Of a stretch of DNA of 64,000 nt, positions 15,645-24,027 are shown one piece after another. The stretch comes from DAIOEK01 sp964648485 (GTDB taxonomy: Bacteria; Chloroflexota; Anaerolineae; Anaerolineales; Anaerolineaceae): contig CAZYOF010000008.1 in NCBI GenBank assembly GCA_964648485.1, positions 97,960-161,959 on the forward strand. The letters are read 5' to 3'. Made by a program: the position numbers and the translations under genes. How positions within the stretch are numbered: the first letter of the stretch is position 1; each line of letters opens with the position of its first letter. The notes beneath the pieces were generated by a model, which saw nothing but the letters and a program-made list of their open reading frames with translations, was not told where the DNA came from and ran no database searches.

Positions 15645-16700
15645 ATGATTTACGTCGGCGTTCTTGATCGTTATCGTTCCCTGATGCAGATTCCTTCCCA
15701 TACAGTGGATATTTCCATTCACGAAGGAAATACCCCCCTCATTCCCATGCCTGGTCTTACGGAAACACTGGGCGGTGGGTTTAAGTTGTTTGTAAAATTT
15801 GAAGGATTGAATCCAACCGGATCATTTAAAGATCGCGGAATGACAGTGGCGATCAGTGAAGCTGCCGGCAGGGGTGTGCAAACAGTCATGTGCGCGTCCA
15901 CGGGTAACACGGCAGCTTCGGCTGCGGCGTATGCTGCCCGGGCAGGGATGCGTTGTATTGTCTTAATTCCGGAAGGCAAAGTAGCTGCCGGAAAGCTCGC
16001 CGGGGCCGTTGCATATGGTGCAAAGGTGCTTCAGATTCAAGGCTCTTTTGATGATGCCCTCACCATGGTGGTGGAACTGACTCAAAAGCATCCCATTGCC
16101 TTGGTTAACTCTCTCAATCCATATCGACTCGAGGGGCAAAAAACCGCTGCATTTGAAATCTGCGATGTGCTGGGAAGCGCGCCTGATTGGCTTTGCCTGC
16201 CGATTGGTAACGCCGGCAATATCACCAGCTATTGGATGGGTTTCAAACAGTATGAGGTATTAAAGAAAACAGGCTTGCCGCAGATTCTCGGTGTGCAGGC
16301 AGAAGGATCTGCACCGCTCGTTCTGGGTCATCCGGTGGAGAAACCTGAGACAATTGCCACCGCCATCCGGATTGGCAAACCCGCCCGCGGAGAGCAGGCG
16401 CTTCAGGCTGCCGAAGAATCACGTGGGTACATCATGGCTGTTTCGGATGACGAGATTCTGGCTGCCCAAAAACTGCTGGCTGCCAGTGGCGTGTGGGTCG
16501 AACCTGCATCTGCTGCTGGTATAGCCGGGCTGAAAAAAGAAATAGACGCAGGTCGTTTTGATCCATCCAGTAAACGGATTGTCGCGATATGTACCGGTCA
16601 TGGGTTGAAAGATCCTGATATCGTTACACGTTCTTTTAAATATGAATCTCTTCCGCTCGATATATCCCGGGTGGAAGAATTTATCCAATCTGTCGGATAG
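15645..16700 (+). CDS. thrC: Threonine synthase
   Basis: The 351-residue PLP enzyme converts O-phospho-L-homoserine to threonine. The PLP lysine is Lys62 in GSFKDRGM. Other family motifs are HEGNTPLIPMPGL, the phosphate loop CASTGNTAASAAAYAARAG, PIGNAGNITSYWMGF, and the C-terminal CTGHGLKDPD. The length fits the short (~350 residue) threonine synthase class. It overlaps or nearly abuts thrB (41 bases between the stop and the chosen thrB start), so the two are co-transcribed. The neighbouring thrS T-box links the region to threonine metabolism, though that leader controls thrS on the other strand. Confidence 0.95.
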   Translation: MIYVGVLDRYRSLMQIPSHTVDISIHEGNTPLIPMPGLTETLGGGFKLFVKFEGLNPTGSFKDRGMTVAISEAAGRGVQTVMCASTGNTAASAAAYAARAGMRCIVLIPEGKVAAGKLAGAVAYGAKVLQIQGSFDDALTMVVELTQKHPIALVNSLNPYRLEGQKTAAFEICDVLGSAPDWLCLPIGNAGNITSYWMGFKQYEVLKKTGLPQILGVQAEGSAPLVLGHPVEKPETIATAIRIGKPARGEQALQAAEESRGYIMAVSDDEILAAQKLLAASGVWVEPASAAGIAGLKKEIDAGRFDPSSKRIVAICTGHGLKDPDIVTRSFKYESLPLDISRVEEFIQSVG

Positions 16701-16740
16701 TTCTGAGCTCGGAGGGGTTGTTCGCGCGGGAGGAGTTCCA

Positions 16741-17670
16741 ATGAAATCTGCAACAGTTCGTGTACCGGCAACAACTGCCAATCTCGGACCTGGGTTTGAC
16801 TGTCTGGGCATGGCGTTGGATATCTGGAATGATACCATTTTTTCCCTCGAGGGCAGAGGGATGGTTGCCGTGGTTACCGGGGAAGGCGCGGATCAAATTC
16901 CGACTGGTAAGAACAACCTCATCCTGAAATCTGCAATGCGGGTTTACGACCTGATGGGCAAAAGACCTGAGCCCGGGTTGCTTATCCGTTGTTTCAATGC
17001 GATTCCTGTTGGATCAGGTTTAGGATCGAGCGCTGCGGCAGCCCTGACTGGTGTGCTGGGTGCAAACACACTTTTGGGGAATCCGCTGAATAATCTGCAG
17101 ATTCTGGAGCTTGTCACCGAAATTGAACACCACCCCGATAATGCCGCTGCTGCTTTGGAAGGTGGGTTGGTTCTGGTAGGCAAGGTGAATGATCAGGTAG
17201 TTTATCGAAATATATGGGACGGGTCCATGGGAGGCGATATTTTGCAGGCAGTGGTGGTTCTGCCAGATGTGGTATTGTCCACAGTTGCTGCGCGGAAGGT
17301 CTTACCCTCCAAGGTGGCCTTATCTGACGCAGTCAGCAATATGGCGATGACGGCTTTTGTTCTGGAAGCTTTCAGAGCTGGTGATCTGGGTTTGCTGGGC
17401 GATGTGATGGTGGATAAGCTGCACCAGCCGTATCGGCTGCCGTTGATTCCCGGCTCTGCGAAAGCAATCCTGGCTGCAAGGAAAAGTGGAGCTGCCGCCG
17501 CTGTACTATCTGGCGCAGGTCCATCGGTGATTGCCTTTGGGTTGGAAGGGATGGAACAGGTGGCGAAATCGATGCAGGATGCTTATAAAGAAGCCGGGCA
17601 AACCAGCCGGATTTTCCTTACCAGCGTTTCCAGCCGGGGAGCTCAGGTAATTATGAATGGGGTGCTGTAA
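16741..17670 (+). CDS. thrB: Homoserine kinase
   Basis: The 309-residue GHMP-family kinase phosphorylates homoserine for threonine synthase. Visible motifs are VRVPATTANLGPGFDCLG (N-terminal), the ATP loop PVGSGLGSSAAA, EIEHHPDNAAAALEGG, and the C-terminal VLSGAGPSVIAF. The start at 16741 has GGAGGAG six bases upstream; an earlier in-frame ATG at 16642 lies inside thrC and is rejected. It is the second gene of the thrC-thrB operon, followed 27 bases later by a GNAT gene that may belong to the same transcript. Confidence 0.95.
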   Translation: MKSATVRVPATTANLGPGFDCLGMALDIWNDTIFSLEGRGMVAVVTGEGADQIPTGKNNLILKSAMRVYDLMGKRPEPGLLIRCFNAIPVGSGLGSSAAAALTGVLGANTLLGNPLNNLQILELVTEIEHHPDNAAAALEGGLVLVGKVNDQVVYRNIWDGSMGGDILQAVVVLPDVVLSTVAARKVLPSKVALSDAVSNMAMTAFVLEAFRAGDLGLLGDVMVDKLHQPYRLPLIPGSAKAILAARKSGAAAAVLSGAGPSVIAFGLEGMEQVAKSMQDAYKEAGQTSRIFLTSVSSRGAQVIMNGVL

Positions 17671-17697
17671 TCTATCTTACAAAAGGGAGTTCATTCC

Positions 17698-18576
17698 ATG
17701 CGGAACTTAACTTTTCGGGATTTTATTGAACAAACAGATCAACTGAAGGTGATCACCTTTGTTGGGCGGAAAGGCAGTCGGCCAAATATTTCTGATATTA
17801 GCGAAAAACTTGAAATCCCCCAAAATAAAAAGGATTGCAAGGTTTGGGTGGATGCGGACAACCACATCAAAGGTGTGGTTCTGGTGGATGATTATCAGAA
17901 CTTTTGCATAGATGTGGATGATGAGTTGAATTTTCCAACCCTTGTGGATGAGGCTCTTCCCTGGGCATTGGAGATCGCTCTGAAAAACTTTGATGAGAAG
18001 GCGTTGGATACTTGCGAGTTCAGCGACAGCCCGCGATTGGCGATCATTAAACAAAAAGGTTTTAATGAAACCGGACTGCGTTCATTTCGGTACCAATTTA
18101 ACCCTGCCAGAGAAGTGATAAATGCAGAAGTGCCTGCCGGATTTAAAATCCGTCCACTCAATGGGGAAAATGAAATCTCCGCCTGGTTGGATTTACATCT
18201 GGCGGCTCACCCCGATGGTCAGCTGGATGAAGAATATCGCCGCGCGATGATGGCTGTTCCTGAATACAGGCAGGATCTGGATTATGTAATGGAATCACCT
18301 GAAGGTGATCTGGTTGCGTATTGTGTGGGTAACCTGGAAAGGCAGCCAGATGGCTCATTTGTAGGTTATACCGATCCTGTGGCTGTTCATCCAGACTGGC
18401 ATGGTAAAGGATTCGGGAAGGCAATCATGCGATTCTGCATGCGGCATCTGATGGATGAAGGCGCATCCTTGATTGAGGTAATGACCAGTTCGGAAAACCA
18501 GCCCATGCAGCGTTTGGCTGAATCAGTTGGTTTTAAACTGGTGGAAGAAAATATCTGGCTACGGCTGGAGAAATAA
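17698..18576 (+). CDS. GNAT-family N-acetyltransferase with N-terminal extension
   Basis: The product has 292 residues. The C-terminal ~150 residues are a GNAT fold. GYTDPVAVHPDWHGKGFGK holds the acetyl-CoA pyrophosphate loop (Q/R-x-x-G-x-G/A variant, here W-H-G-K-G-F-G-K), followed by GASLIEVMTSSENQPMQRL and AESVGFKLVEENIWLRLEK. The N-terminal ~140 residues have no CoA loop and may be a degenerate second GNAT domain. GGGAG precedes the ATG by eight bases. The substrate is unknown. It follows thrB by 27 bases, so co-transcription is possible, but no metabolic link is evident. Confidence 0.85.
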   Translation: MRNLTFRDFIEQTDQLKVITFVGRKGSRPNISDISEKLEIPQNKKDCKVWVDADNHIKGVVLVDDYQNFCIDVDDELNFPTLVDEALPWALEIALKNFDEKALDTCEFSDSPRLAIIKQKGFNETGLRSFRYQFNPAREVINAEVPAGFKIRPLNGENEISAWLDLHLAAHPDGQLDEEYRRAMMAVPEYRQDLDYVMESPEGDLVAYCVGNLERQPDGSFVGYTDPVAVHPDWHGKGFGKAIMRFCMRHLMDEGASLIEVMTSSENQPMQRLAESVGFKLVEENIWLRLEK

Positions 18577-18589
18577 TGGTTTTTAATGT

Positions 18590-19291
18590 TTACCAGATTC
18601 CGGGAATTATCCGGTGTATTACCCGATGTGCGTAATCAGCGTATCCAGGTAATTCTTTTCGTAGAAACCTATCTTCAAGATAGGTGCGCAGAAGAATGGC
18701 CGCTGAGCCCACGATACATGGAATCCCTGCCCATCTTGAACCCGTTAGAAGAGGCAGACCCACCATCGAAATCAATCCGCCCAAGTATCCGGGGTGCCTC
18801 ACTATTCTATAGGGACCTGATTCAATTACATGGTGTCCTCTGTCTGCTTGGATCCGGACTATGGATGAAAAAAACTGGTTCACAGCAAATGCCCAGGTTG
18901 CAAAGGCTGATCCTGAAATTATCATAAGTATCCCCAAAAGATTTGTAAGAATATTTCTCTCTTCCGACCAGCCAAACCGATAATCCAATGCTGCAACAAT
19001 CAAGGTGACCATAGGCAAATAAACCACCAGATAGACTAAAATCCTGTCCCAATGTGGAACGCCTGTGTTTTCCCTGAATTTTGCTCTTTCCAGCAGCAGA
19101 TCAGGGTGATATTTTAATGCTATCCGCCTGCTGATGATCGCAGCGAGAATCGTTATGATGATGTATACCCATACCTGCCACCAATCCCACTTGCCAGCAA
19201 TGAGAAAAACAGATAATGGAAGTAACAACATGGTGGAGAACCGGGCGATATGGACGAATGAGATTTTCTTATTTTTCGGGTTATTGTTCAT
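18590..19291 (-). CDS. Isoprenylcysteine carboxylmethyltransferase (ICMT)-like membrane protein
   Basis: The 233-residue membrane protein has about five helices. The C-terminal half carries the ICMT/PEMT-family SAM site: GPYRIVRHPGYLGGL, then RTYLEDRFLRKELPGYADYA. Bacterial members methylate lipids or small molecules, and the substrate is not predictable. The gene converges with the GNAT gene (14 bases). It is 24 bases after the stop of the hypothetical membrane gene at 19315-19752 and probably forms one operon with it and the XRE regulator gene, all on the minus strand. Confidence 0.85.
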   Translation of the reverse strand: MNNNPKNKKISFVHIARFSTMLLLPLSVFLIAGKWDWWQVWVYIIITILAAIISRRIALKYHPDLLLERAKFRENTGVPHWDRILVYLVVYLPMVTLIVAALDYRFGWSEERNILTNLLGILMIISGSAFATWAFAVNQFFSSIVRIQADRGHHVIESGPYRIVRHPGYLGGLISMVGLPLLTGSRWAGIPCIVGSAAILLRTYLEDRFLRKELPGYADYAHRVIHRIIPGIW

Positions 19292-19314
19292 TTGACAACC
19301 TTATGATTAGTTAT

Positions 19315-19752
19315 CTAATCCTGAATCTGCTTGTCAATTCTGCGTTTTCCCAGGTAAGCGATCAACCAGATTAAAAACACAACAATTGCCGGGACGGTGG
19401 CAGCGGGCAGGATGGTGCTTGTCCAGTTTTGGGCTGTTGGCCATCCATGGATGATGCCTGAGGGTATCACGATGACTGCCACAATGGCGATATATTTCGC
19501 AATGTAAACGCGGAGGGGTAGAACCGGCAAGGCGCCGCTCAGATAGAGTCTGAATCCCCAATAGATACCCATAGATACAATCAGGATTGTTGAAAATGCG
19601 CCAGTATATGATGTATCCAAATGCTGGATATAACGTTTGTAAAAAATGGTTAGGGCAAGTGCGACTTGTGTGGAAATAAGAACCACTGCAGATACCTTCC
19701 CATTAATGAGTTCTGTTCTCTCATCAATTGCCTGTTTCATCATCTTATTCAC
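19315..19752 (-). CDS. Four-helix membrane protein paired with an XRE regulator
   Basis: The 145-residue protein has a short hydrophilic N terminus (MKQAIDERTELINGK) and four predicted helices ending in a basic tail. It was not assigned to a named family with confidence; it resembles small membrane proteins of unknown function that accompany small XRE regulators in many Gram-positive-type bacteria. Its start overlaps the XRE gene stop by eight bases, so the two are translationally coupled. The regulator may respond to or control this protein. Codon use is like that of the neighbours. Confidence 0.7.
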   Translation of the reverse strand: MNKMMKQAIDERTELINGKVSAVVLISTQVALALTIFYKRYIQHLDTSYTGAFSTILIVSMGIYWGFRLYLSGALPVLPLRVYIAKYIAIVAVIVIPSGIIHGWPTAQNWTSTILPAATVPAIVVFLIWLIAYLGKRRIDKQIQD

Positions 19753-19957
19753 TCCTGATCCAGAATAGGTCGTTCAAGGTTTTTCCAGTTTCTCGGGCTA
19801 TCATTAAGCATAGTTTGAGAGTGGGATTGTATTTACCAGCTTCGATCAAGCCAATGGTTTGTCTGGTAACACCAACCCGTTCAGCAAGATCTTCCTGAGT
19901 AAGATTGCACTCAACGCGAGCCAGTTTGACTTTATTATTAAATTCAATTTCCTGCAT
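19745..19957 (-). CDS. XRE-family helix-turn-helix regulator
   Basis: The 70-residue single-domain DNA-binding protein has the helix-turn-helix LTQEDLAERVGVTRQTIGLI, followed by EAGKYNPTLKLCLMIARE, as in YozG/DUF-partner type regulators. There is no sensor domain. It is the first gene of a minus-strand unit with the membrane protein (eight-base overlap) and the ICMT-like gene. The AT-rich palindrome just upstream, overlapping its promoter, fits an autoregulatory operator. Confidence 0.92.
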   Translation of the reverse strand: MQEIEFNNKVKLARVECNLTQEDLAERVGVTRQTIGLIEAGKYNPTLKLCLMIARETGKTLNDLFWIRSE

Positions 19958-19977
19958 TGTTCACCTGTAGAATTTTC

Positions 19978-20026
19978 AGTAATATATATGTACTATATAT
20001 ATTGCGTAATGTCAAGTATATATTAC
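19978..20026 (-). promoter_or_regulatory. Promoter and palindromic operator of the XRE unit
   Basis: On the minus strand, consensus TTGACA (20010-20015) lies 17 bases before TACATA (19987-19992). The -10 region sits in a near-perfect palindrome (19981-20003, arms AATATATAT/ATATATATT around GTAC). A related half pair, AGTAATATATA and TATATATTACT, lies at the two ends of the region. This layout fits repression by the XRE protein. Confidence 0.6.
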
Positions 20027-20118
20027 TAAATATTCATAAGAAGAGAGAGTAATTCAACAAAAATCTTTTTTCGAACAATCCAACAACTTTCTGGGAAGAA
20101 TTACGTATGAAAAGTATA

Positions 20119-20142
20119 ATTAGTTATACTAGTGTAACTAAT
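20119..20142 (+). promoter_or_regulatory. Palindromic operator over the -10 of the AbrB-ABC operon
   Basis: A 24-bp palindrome with perfect 8-bp arms ATTAGTTA/TAACTAAT around a central ACTAGT overlaps the end of a TATAAT -10 (20115-20120). It lies 20 bases before the AbrB-like start codon. It is probably bound by the AbrB-like protein encoded directly downstream. No good -35 is visible. Confidence 0.55.
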
Positions 20143-20161
20143 TTTCAAGGTAAGGTGGCTG

Positions 20162-20389
20162 ATGAACAAACCTGACGGAAAACACATTTTTGGGACGGTG
20201 AAGGTTGGTGAGAAAGGGCAAATTGTGATTCCGAAAGAAGCACGAGATATATTCAATATTAAACCGGGAGATACCCTGCTCATCCTGGGAGATGAGGCTC
20301 AGGGCATTGCTATTGTAAAAAATGAAATTTTCAGGCAATTTGCTGAAAGCGTATTACAAGCCAGACAGGCAGATGAGAGTGACCAATGA
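20162..20389 (+). CDS. AbrB/MazE/SpoVT-family DNA-binding protein
   Basis: The 75-residue swapped-hairpin DNA-binding protein carries VKVGEKGQIVIPKEARDIF and PGDTLLILGDE, the AbrB signature. The last 20 residues form a hydrophilic helix. AAGGTGG lies before the ATG. The gene overlaps the ABC ATPase start by four bases (ATGA), so it belongs to the transporter operon and probably controls it through the palindrome upstream. No toxin gene lies next to it, which argues against a MazE antitoxin role. Confidence 0.92.
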   Translation: MNKPDGKHIFGTVKVGEKGQIVIPKEARDIFNIKPGDTLLILGDEAQGIAIVKNEIFRQFAESVLQARQADESDQ

Positions 20390-21117
20390 ATGCCATCGAA
20401 ACAAAAAACCTTACTAAGTATTTTGATAAGATCAAAGCCGTGGATGAACTGAATCTCACCGTTGGGCAGGGTGAGTTGTATGCCTTACTGGGTGTAAATG
20501 GCGCAGGTAAGACAACGACAATTAAGATGTTATCTTGTCTGATTTTTCCGACCAGTGGAGATGCAATCATGCTGGGTGATAGCATATTAGCAAAGCCATC
20601 AGCGGTAAAGGCAAAGATCAATTTTTCTCCTCAAGAAACTGCCATTGCTCCCAATCTTTCCGTTCGCGAGAACCTGGAGTTGATAGCAGGTATTTACGGG
20701 TACGATCATAAATTATCTAAGCATAAAGCAGACCTCGTTATTGGTCAGTTGAGCTTGACTGAAATCGCTGAGCGGAAAGCAAAAACGCTATCCGGAGGGT
20801 GGCAGCGACGGTTGAGTATTGCAATGGCGCTCATTTCTAATCCGCAGATTCTCTTTCTCGATGAACCAACCCTGGGCTTGGATGTGATCGCCCGCCGCGA
20901 ACTCTGGGCATTAATCAAATCCCTTAAAGGAAAAGTGACGATCATTTTGACTACTCATTATCTGGAAGAAGTGGAAGCTCTTTCTGACCGTGTTGGGGTT
21001 ATGGCAAAAGGTAAACTCAAAGCAGTGGGAACGGTGAATGAATTGATAAGCCAAACAGGTGCATCTAACTTTGAAGATGCGTTCATATCTCTGGCAGCTG
21101 AAGGGATGGTGGCGTGA
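20386..21117 (+). CDS. ABC-2-type transporter ATP-binding protein
   Basis: The 243-residue ATPase of a two-component exporter has Walker A GVNGAGKTTTIK, a Q loop near FSPQETAI, the signature LSGGWQRRLSIAMAL, Walker B ILFLDEPTLGLD and the switch His in TTHYLEE. It belongs to the DrrA/CcmA-like group that drives lipid, drug or peptide export. Translation is coupled to the AbrB-like gene (four-base overlap) and to the permease (TGATG junction). The substrate is unknown. Confidence 0.95.
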   Translation: MNAIETKNLTKYFDKIKAVDELNLTVGQGELYALLGVNGAGKTTTIKMLSCLIFPTSGDAIMLGDSILAKPSAVKAKINFSPQETAIAPNLSVRENLELIAGIYGYDHKLSKHKADLVIGQLSLTEIAERKAKTLSGGWQRRLSIAMALISNPQILFLDEPTLGLDVIARRELWALIKSLKGKVTIILTTHYLEEVEALSDRVGVMAKGKLKAVGTVNELISQTGASNFEDAFISLAAEGMVA

Positions 21118-21854
21118 TGCGGGCAATGGTGTTTGCTTCAAGAAATATTAAGGAAATTCTAAGAGATCCGTTGAACCTGGCTTTCGGGATAGGGTTCCCC
21201 CTGGTAGTTTTATTTCTTCTCACGGCGATCCAATCAAATATCCCAGTCAGTCTTTTTGAAGTAGATAATCTAATCCCTGGTATAGCGGTCTTTGGTTTAT
21301 CTTTTATCTCTCTCTTTTCAGGAATGCTGATCGCAAAAGACAGATCATCCTCATTTTTACTGCGCCTCTTTGCCTCTCCACTGACTGCTGGAAATTTTAT
21401 TACCGGTTATACCCTTCCGCTAATTCCCATGGCTTTTGCCCAGGTTGGTATCTGCTTTATTGCTGCAGTATTTTTGGGATTAACACTGAGTGTGAACATC
21501 CTGTTGGCAATTGTGGTGCTGTTCCCTGCAATGGTAATGTTTATCGCCATTGGATTGCTCACGGGTAGTATCTTAAACGATAAACAGGTAGGAGGTATCT
21601 GTGGCGCTTTGCTTACAAATTTAAGTGCCTGGTTAAGTGGTACCTGGTTTGACCTGGATTTGGTAGGGGGGACCTTCAAAACTGTTGCCAGCGCACTGCC
21701 GTTTGTCCATGCGGTGGATGCGGGTCGGGCAGCTCTTTCGGGTGAATACGCTGCCATTTTACCGGAACTTCTCTGGGTCTGCTCTTATACGTTGGTATTG
21801 TTTGCACTGGCGGTATTTTTCTTCAATAAGAAAATGAAAAGTGATTCAAATTAA
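21117..21854 (+). CDS. ABC-2-type transporter permease
   Basis: The 245-residue permease has six predicted helices and the usual ABC-2 layout: a first coupling helix (ASRNIKEILRDPLNLAFGIG) and a large extracellular loop with VDNLIPGIAVFG. The start is the ATG at 21117, which shares one base with the TGA of the ATPase gene. It ends 27 bases before a strong bidirectional terminator, closing the three-gene AbrB-ATPase-permease operon. Confidence 0.9.
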   Translation: MRAMVFASRNIKEILRDPLNLAFGIGFPLVVLFLLTAIQSNIPVSLFEVDNLIPGIAVFGLSFISLFSGMLIAKDRSSSFLLRLFASPLTAGNFITGYTLPLIPMAFAQVGICFIAAVFLGLTLSVNILLAIVVLFPAMVMFIAIGLLTGSILNDKQVGGICGALLTNLSAWLSGTWFDLDLVGGTFKTVASALPFVHAVDAGRAALSGEYAAILPELLWVCSYTLVLFALAVFFFNKKMKSDSN

Positions 21855-21880
21855 TTTGAAAATCCCCAAAAGTAATTAAC

Positions 21881-21918
21881 CACAAAAAAACTCCAGAAAA
21901 ATTCTGGAGTTTTTTGTG
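21881..21918. terminator. Bidirectional terminator between the ABC operon and tRNA-Val
   Basis: A perfect 9-bp stem ACTCCAGAA/TTCTGGAGT (21890-21898, 21902-21910) has an A-run on its left and a T-run on its right, so it can stop the plus-strand operon and the minus-strand tRNA transcript. Confidence 0.92.
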
Positions 21919-21990
21919 GGCGGAATAGGGCTCGAACCTACGACCTCACGGATGTCAACCGTGTGCTCTAACCAACTGAGCTATCCGCCC
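21917..21990 (-). tRNA. tRNA-Val (anticodon GAC)
   Basis: The 74-base cloverleaf on the minus strand has a seven-pair acceptor stem GGGCGGA/TCCGCCC with discriminator A, a D arm GCTC...GAGC, an anticodon stem CACGG/CCGTG with loop TTGACAT (anticodon GAC, reading GUC), and a T arm with GGTTCGAGCC. The 3' CCA is not encoded. A terminator directly follows, and a good promoter precedes it. Confidence 0.96.
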
Positions 21991-22003
21991 AATAGCGAAT
22001 GGT

Positions 22004-22032
22004 ATTATACATAATCCTACCCAAAAGCACAA
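22004..22032 (-). promoter_or_regulatory. Promoter of tRNA-Val
   Basis: On the minus strand, TTGTGC (22027-22032) and consensus TATAAT (22004-22009) are spaced by 17 bases, with the -10 ending 13 bases before the mature tRNA 5' end. Confidence 0.75.
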
Positions 22033-22172
22033 GGTGGGTGGTTCTATGTGAAAACCCACTCCAAGATTTTATATATGAAAATGTACCCAAAAACAAGAAT
22101 GTGGAAAAATGATTCATGTTATAACGCAACGCGTTTTATAATTAATCTACTTCCCAGTCTAATGAGCCGTGC

Positions 22173-23951
22173 ATGATTATTAAAAAAGCCTCCTTTCGAA
22201 AAGAAATAATTATCTCAGCACTGGAAGGCGCCATTCTGGCATGGATACTAAAAAATCCTATAACAGTAATGGTTCTTTCAGGAAAAGCTTTTTCTGGTCG
22301 AAGCATACTGATCCAAATATCGATATTTTCAACATTATTTTGTTTATGTTTTATAGGATTCTATTTTTTAAATCGGTTACTGGAAACAAAATATGGTTAT
22401 ATTGAGAAGATATTAAATAAGTTTCGTTTATTTCTGGTTAGTGAAAACTCCAATCTTTGGATGATCGGGATTATTGGGATTATTCTAAGAATACGGCAAT
22501 ATATTTTTGCTCGTTCGCTTTGGTTCGATGAATTAAGTTTGGCGCACAACTTTCTAAATCACGATTTGTTATTTCTATTGACAAAACCTCTTGACACTGG
22601 ACAATCAGTACCTATTGGCTTTGTAATTCTTTCTGAAATTATCGGAGAAATATTCAATTATTCAGATTTAGCACTCCGCTTATTCCCATTTCTGGCCGGT
22701 ATTGGCATCGTTATTCTTAGTGTTTTTGCATCAAGATTCTTCATCTCGTCTATTGCTCGATTTATGTTTGTTTGGTTGATGTCAACTTCTCCATTGCTGA
22801 TCTATTATTCTAATGAATTTAAACCATATATTATCGATGTATTCTTTTATTTGCTTTTATTGATTGTTTTTCTTAATTACCGAGCACAGAAAATTGGCAT
22901 CGTTTGGGTAACAATTATCGGATTGCTGGCAATTTTGTTCTCATATTCTGCAGTGATCGTTCTAAGTGCCTTTGGTATTGCAGAATTTCTATTATCTATA
23001 AAAGAGAATCGCAATACATCTCAAAAGGCTATTGTTCTAGTATCAATAATTTGGTTTATCTTATTTGTTTTCGTATATTTTGGTTTTAGTAGAAAAAATT
23101 CTCCGATGGAATATTTTCATGAATACTGGAAAATCCGCTTTGCCCCAATATCAATATCAATAAAAAGTTTGCAGTGGTATTGGAATGCGATACTTGAGTT
23201 TGCAAATTTAGGCTATCATCCAGAAAAACCTATTGGGGTAAAGTTTTTTTCAGGGATAATTGAGCCGCTCAATGTTTTACTTGCAGTAATTACCTGCTTG
23301 GGAGCATTTTTCCAATATAAACAACATAAAAAGATTGCTGTTATTAACATTTGTATACTGGTAGTATCCGTCATCATTTCAGCATTTAGCTTGTATCCAT
23401 TTGGTTCAAGATTAAATCTCTACCTGATTCCCATTGCATTTTGCATGTTTAGTTATTCGTTATGGAGATTAATTTCCAATTCATCAATTACAATTAAATT
23501 CCTTGGAGTTCAACTGATTGTAATCACACTGGCATTGAATACTATCACTTCCGTAAATACATTTCTAAACCCGATTGATCATGCTGATATTAAAAATGCT
23601 TTGATTTATTTACAAAATAATGCTATTCCTACAGATTCATTAACGATGGTTGATAATACTTTTCCAGCTTATAAGTTCTACAGTAATTACTATGATTTAC
23701 CAAATTTCTCCCATGTGTCGTCTTTCTCGCGTCCGTTTGATGTCAATTCGTTTCAACACCATTTATGCATTAACCGGACAAGCAATCAGGTTTGGATTTT
23801 AATAACCCAATTATTTTATGAGAGTAAAGGATTTCTAAAAGAACTATCAGAAATTGGCACATTATTAAAAAAGTGGGAAAGCTCTGGATCAGGATTATAT
23901 TATTTTCAGTTTGATCTCGATAAATTGTGTCACGAAAATAACCTGAAGTAA
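22173..23951 (+). CDS. Polytopic membrane glycosyltransferase-like protein (GT39/ArnT-like)
   Basis: The 592-residue protein has about 11-12 membrane helices. After the early helices comes ARSLWFDELSLAHNFL, which matches the first extracytoplasmic loop of GT-C enzymes (ArnT/PMT type, catalytic Asp-Glu pair). Such enzymes move sugars from lipid carriers to proteins or lipids. The C-terminal ~130 residues form a soluble extracytoplasmic part. The gene is clearly more AT-rich than its surroundings, which suggests acquisition by transfer. It stands alone between tRNA-Val and the sortase gene, and no partner glycan genes are nearby. The family call rests on the DE loop and topology, and is moderate. 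Confidence 0.7.
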   Translation: MIIKKASFRKEIIISALEGAILAWILKNPITVMVLSGKAFSGRSILIQISIFSTLFCLCFIGFYFLNRLLETKYGYIEKILNKFRLFLVSENSNLWMIGIIGIILRIRQYIFARSLWFDELSLAHNFLNHDLLFLLTKPLDTGQSVPIGFVILSEIIGEIFNYSDLALRLFPFLAGIGIVILSVFASRFFISSIARFMFVWLMSTSPLLIYYSNEFKPYIIDVFFYLLLLIVFLNYRAQKIGIVWVTIIGLLAILFSYSAVIVLSAFGIAEFLLSIKENRNTSQKAIVLVSIIWFILFVFVYFGFSRKNSPMEYFHEYWKIRFAPISISIKSLQWYWNAILEFANLGYHPEKPIGVKFFSGIIEPLNVLLAVITCLGAFFQYKQHKKIAVINICILVVSVIISAFSLYPFGSRLNLYLIPIAFCMFSYSLWRLISNSSITIKFLGVQLIVITLALNTITSVNTFLNPIDHADIKNALIYLQNNAIPTDSLTMVDNTFPAYKFYSNYYDLPNFSHVSSFSRPFDVNSFQHHLCINRTSNQVWILITQLFYESKGFLKELSEIGTLLKKWESSGSGLYYFQFDLDKLCHENNLK

Positions 23952-24027
23952 ATCCAGAATTACCCACCACCTCTGATTCCCTGCCAACTGGAGTATAATT
24001 CAACAGGAGTTAGTTCCACCCAGGCCT

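Noticed and set aside
21917..23951. tRNA-Val as an integration site for an island carrying the AT-rich glycosyltransferase gene
   Set aside because: The tRNA 3' end, where integrases act, faces the ABC operon, not the AT-rich gene, and no integrase or repeated tRNA end was seen.
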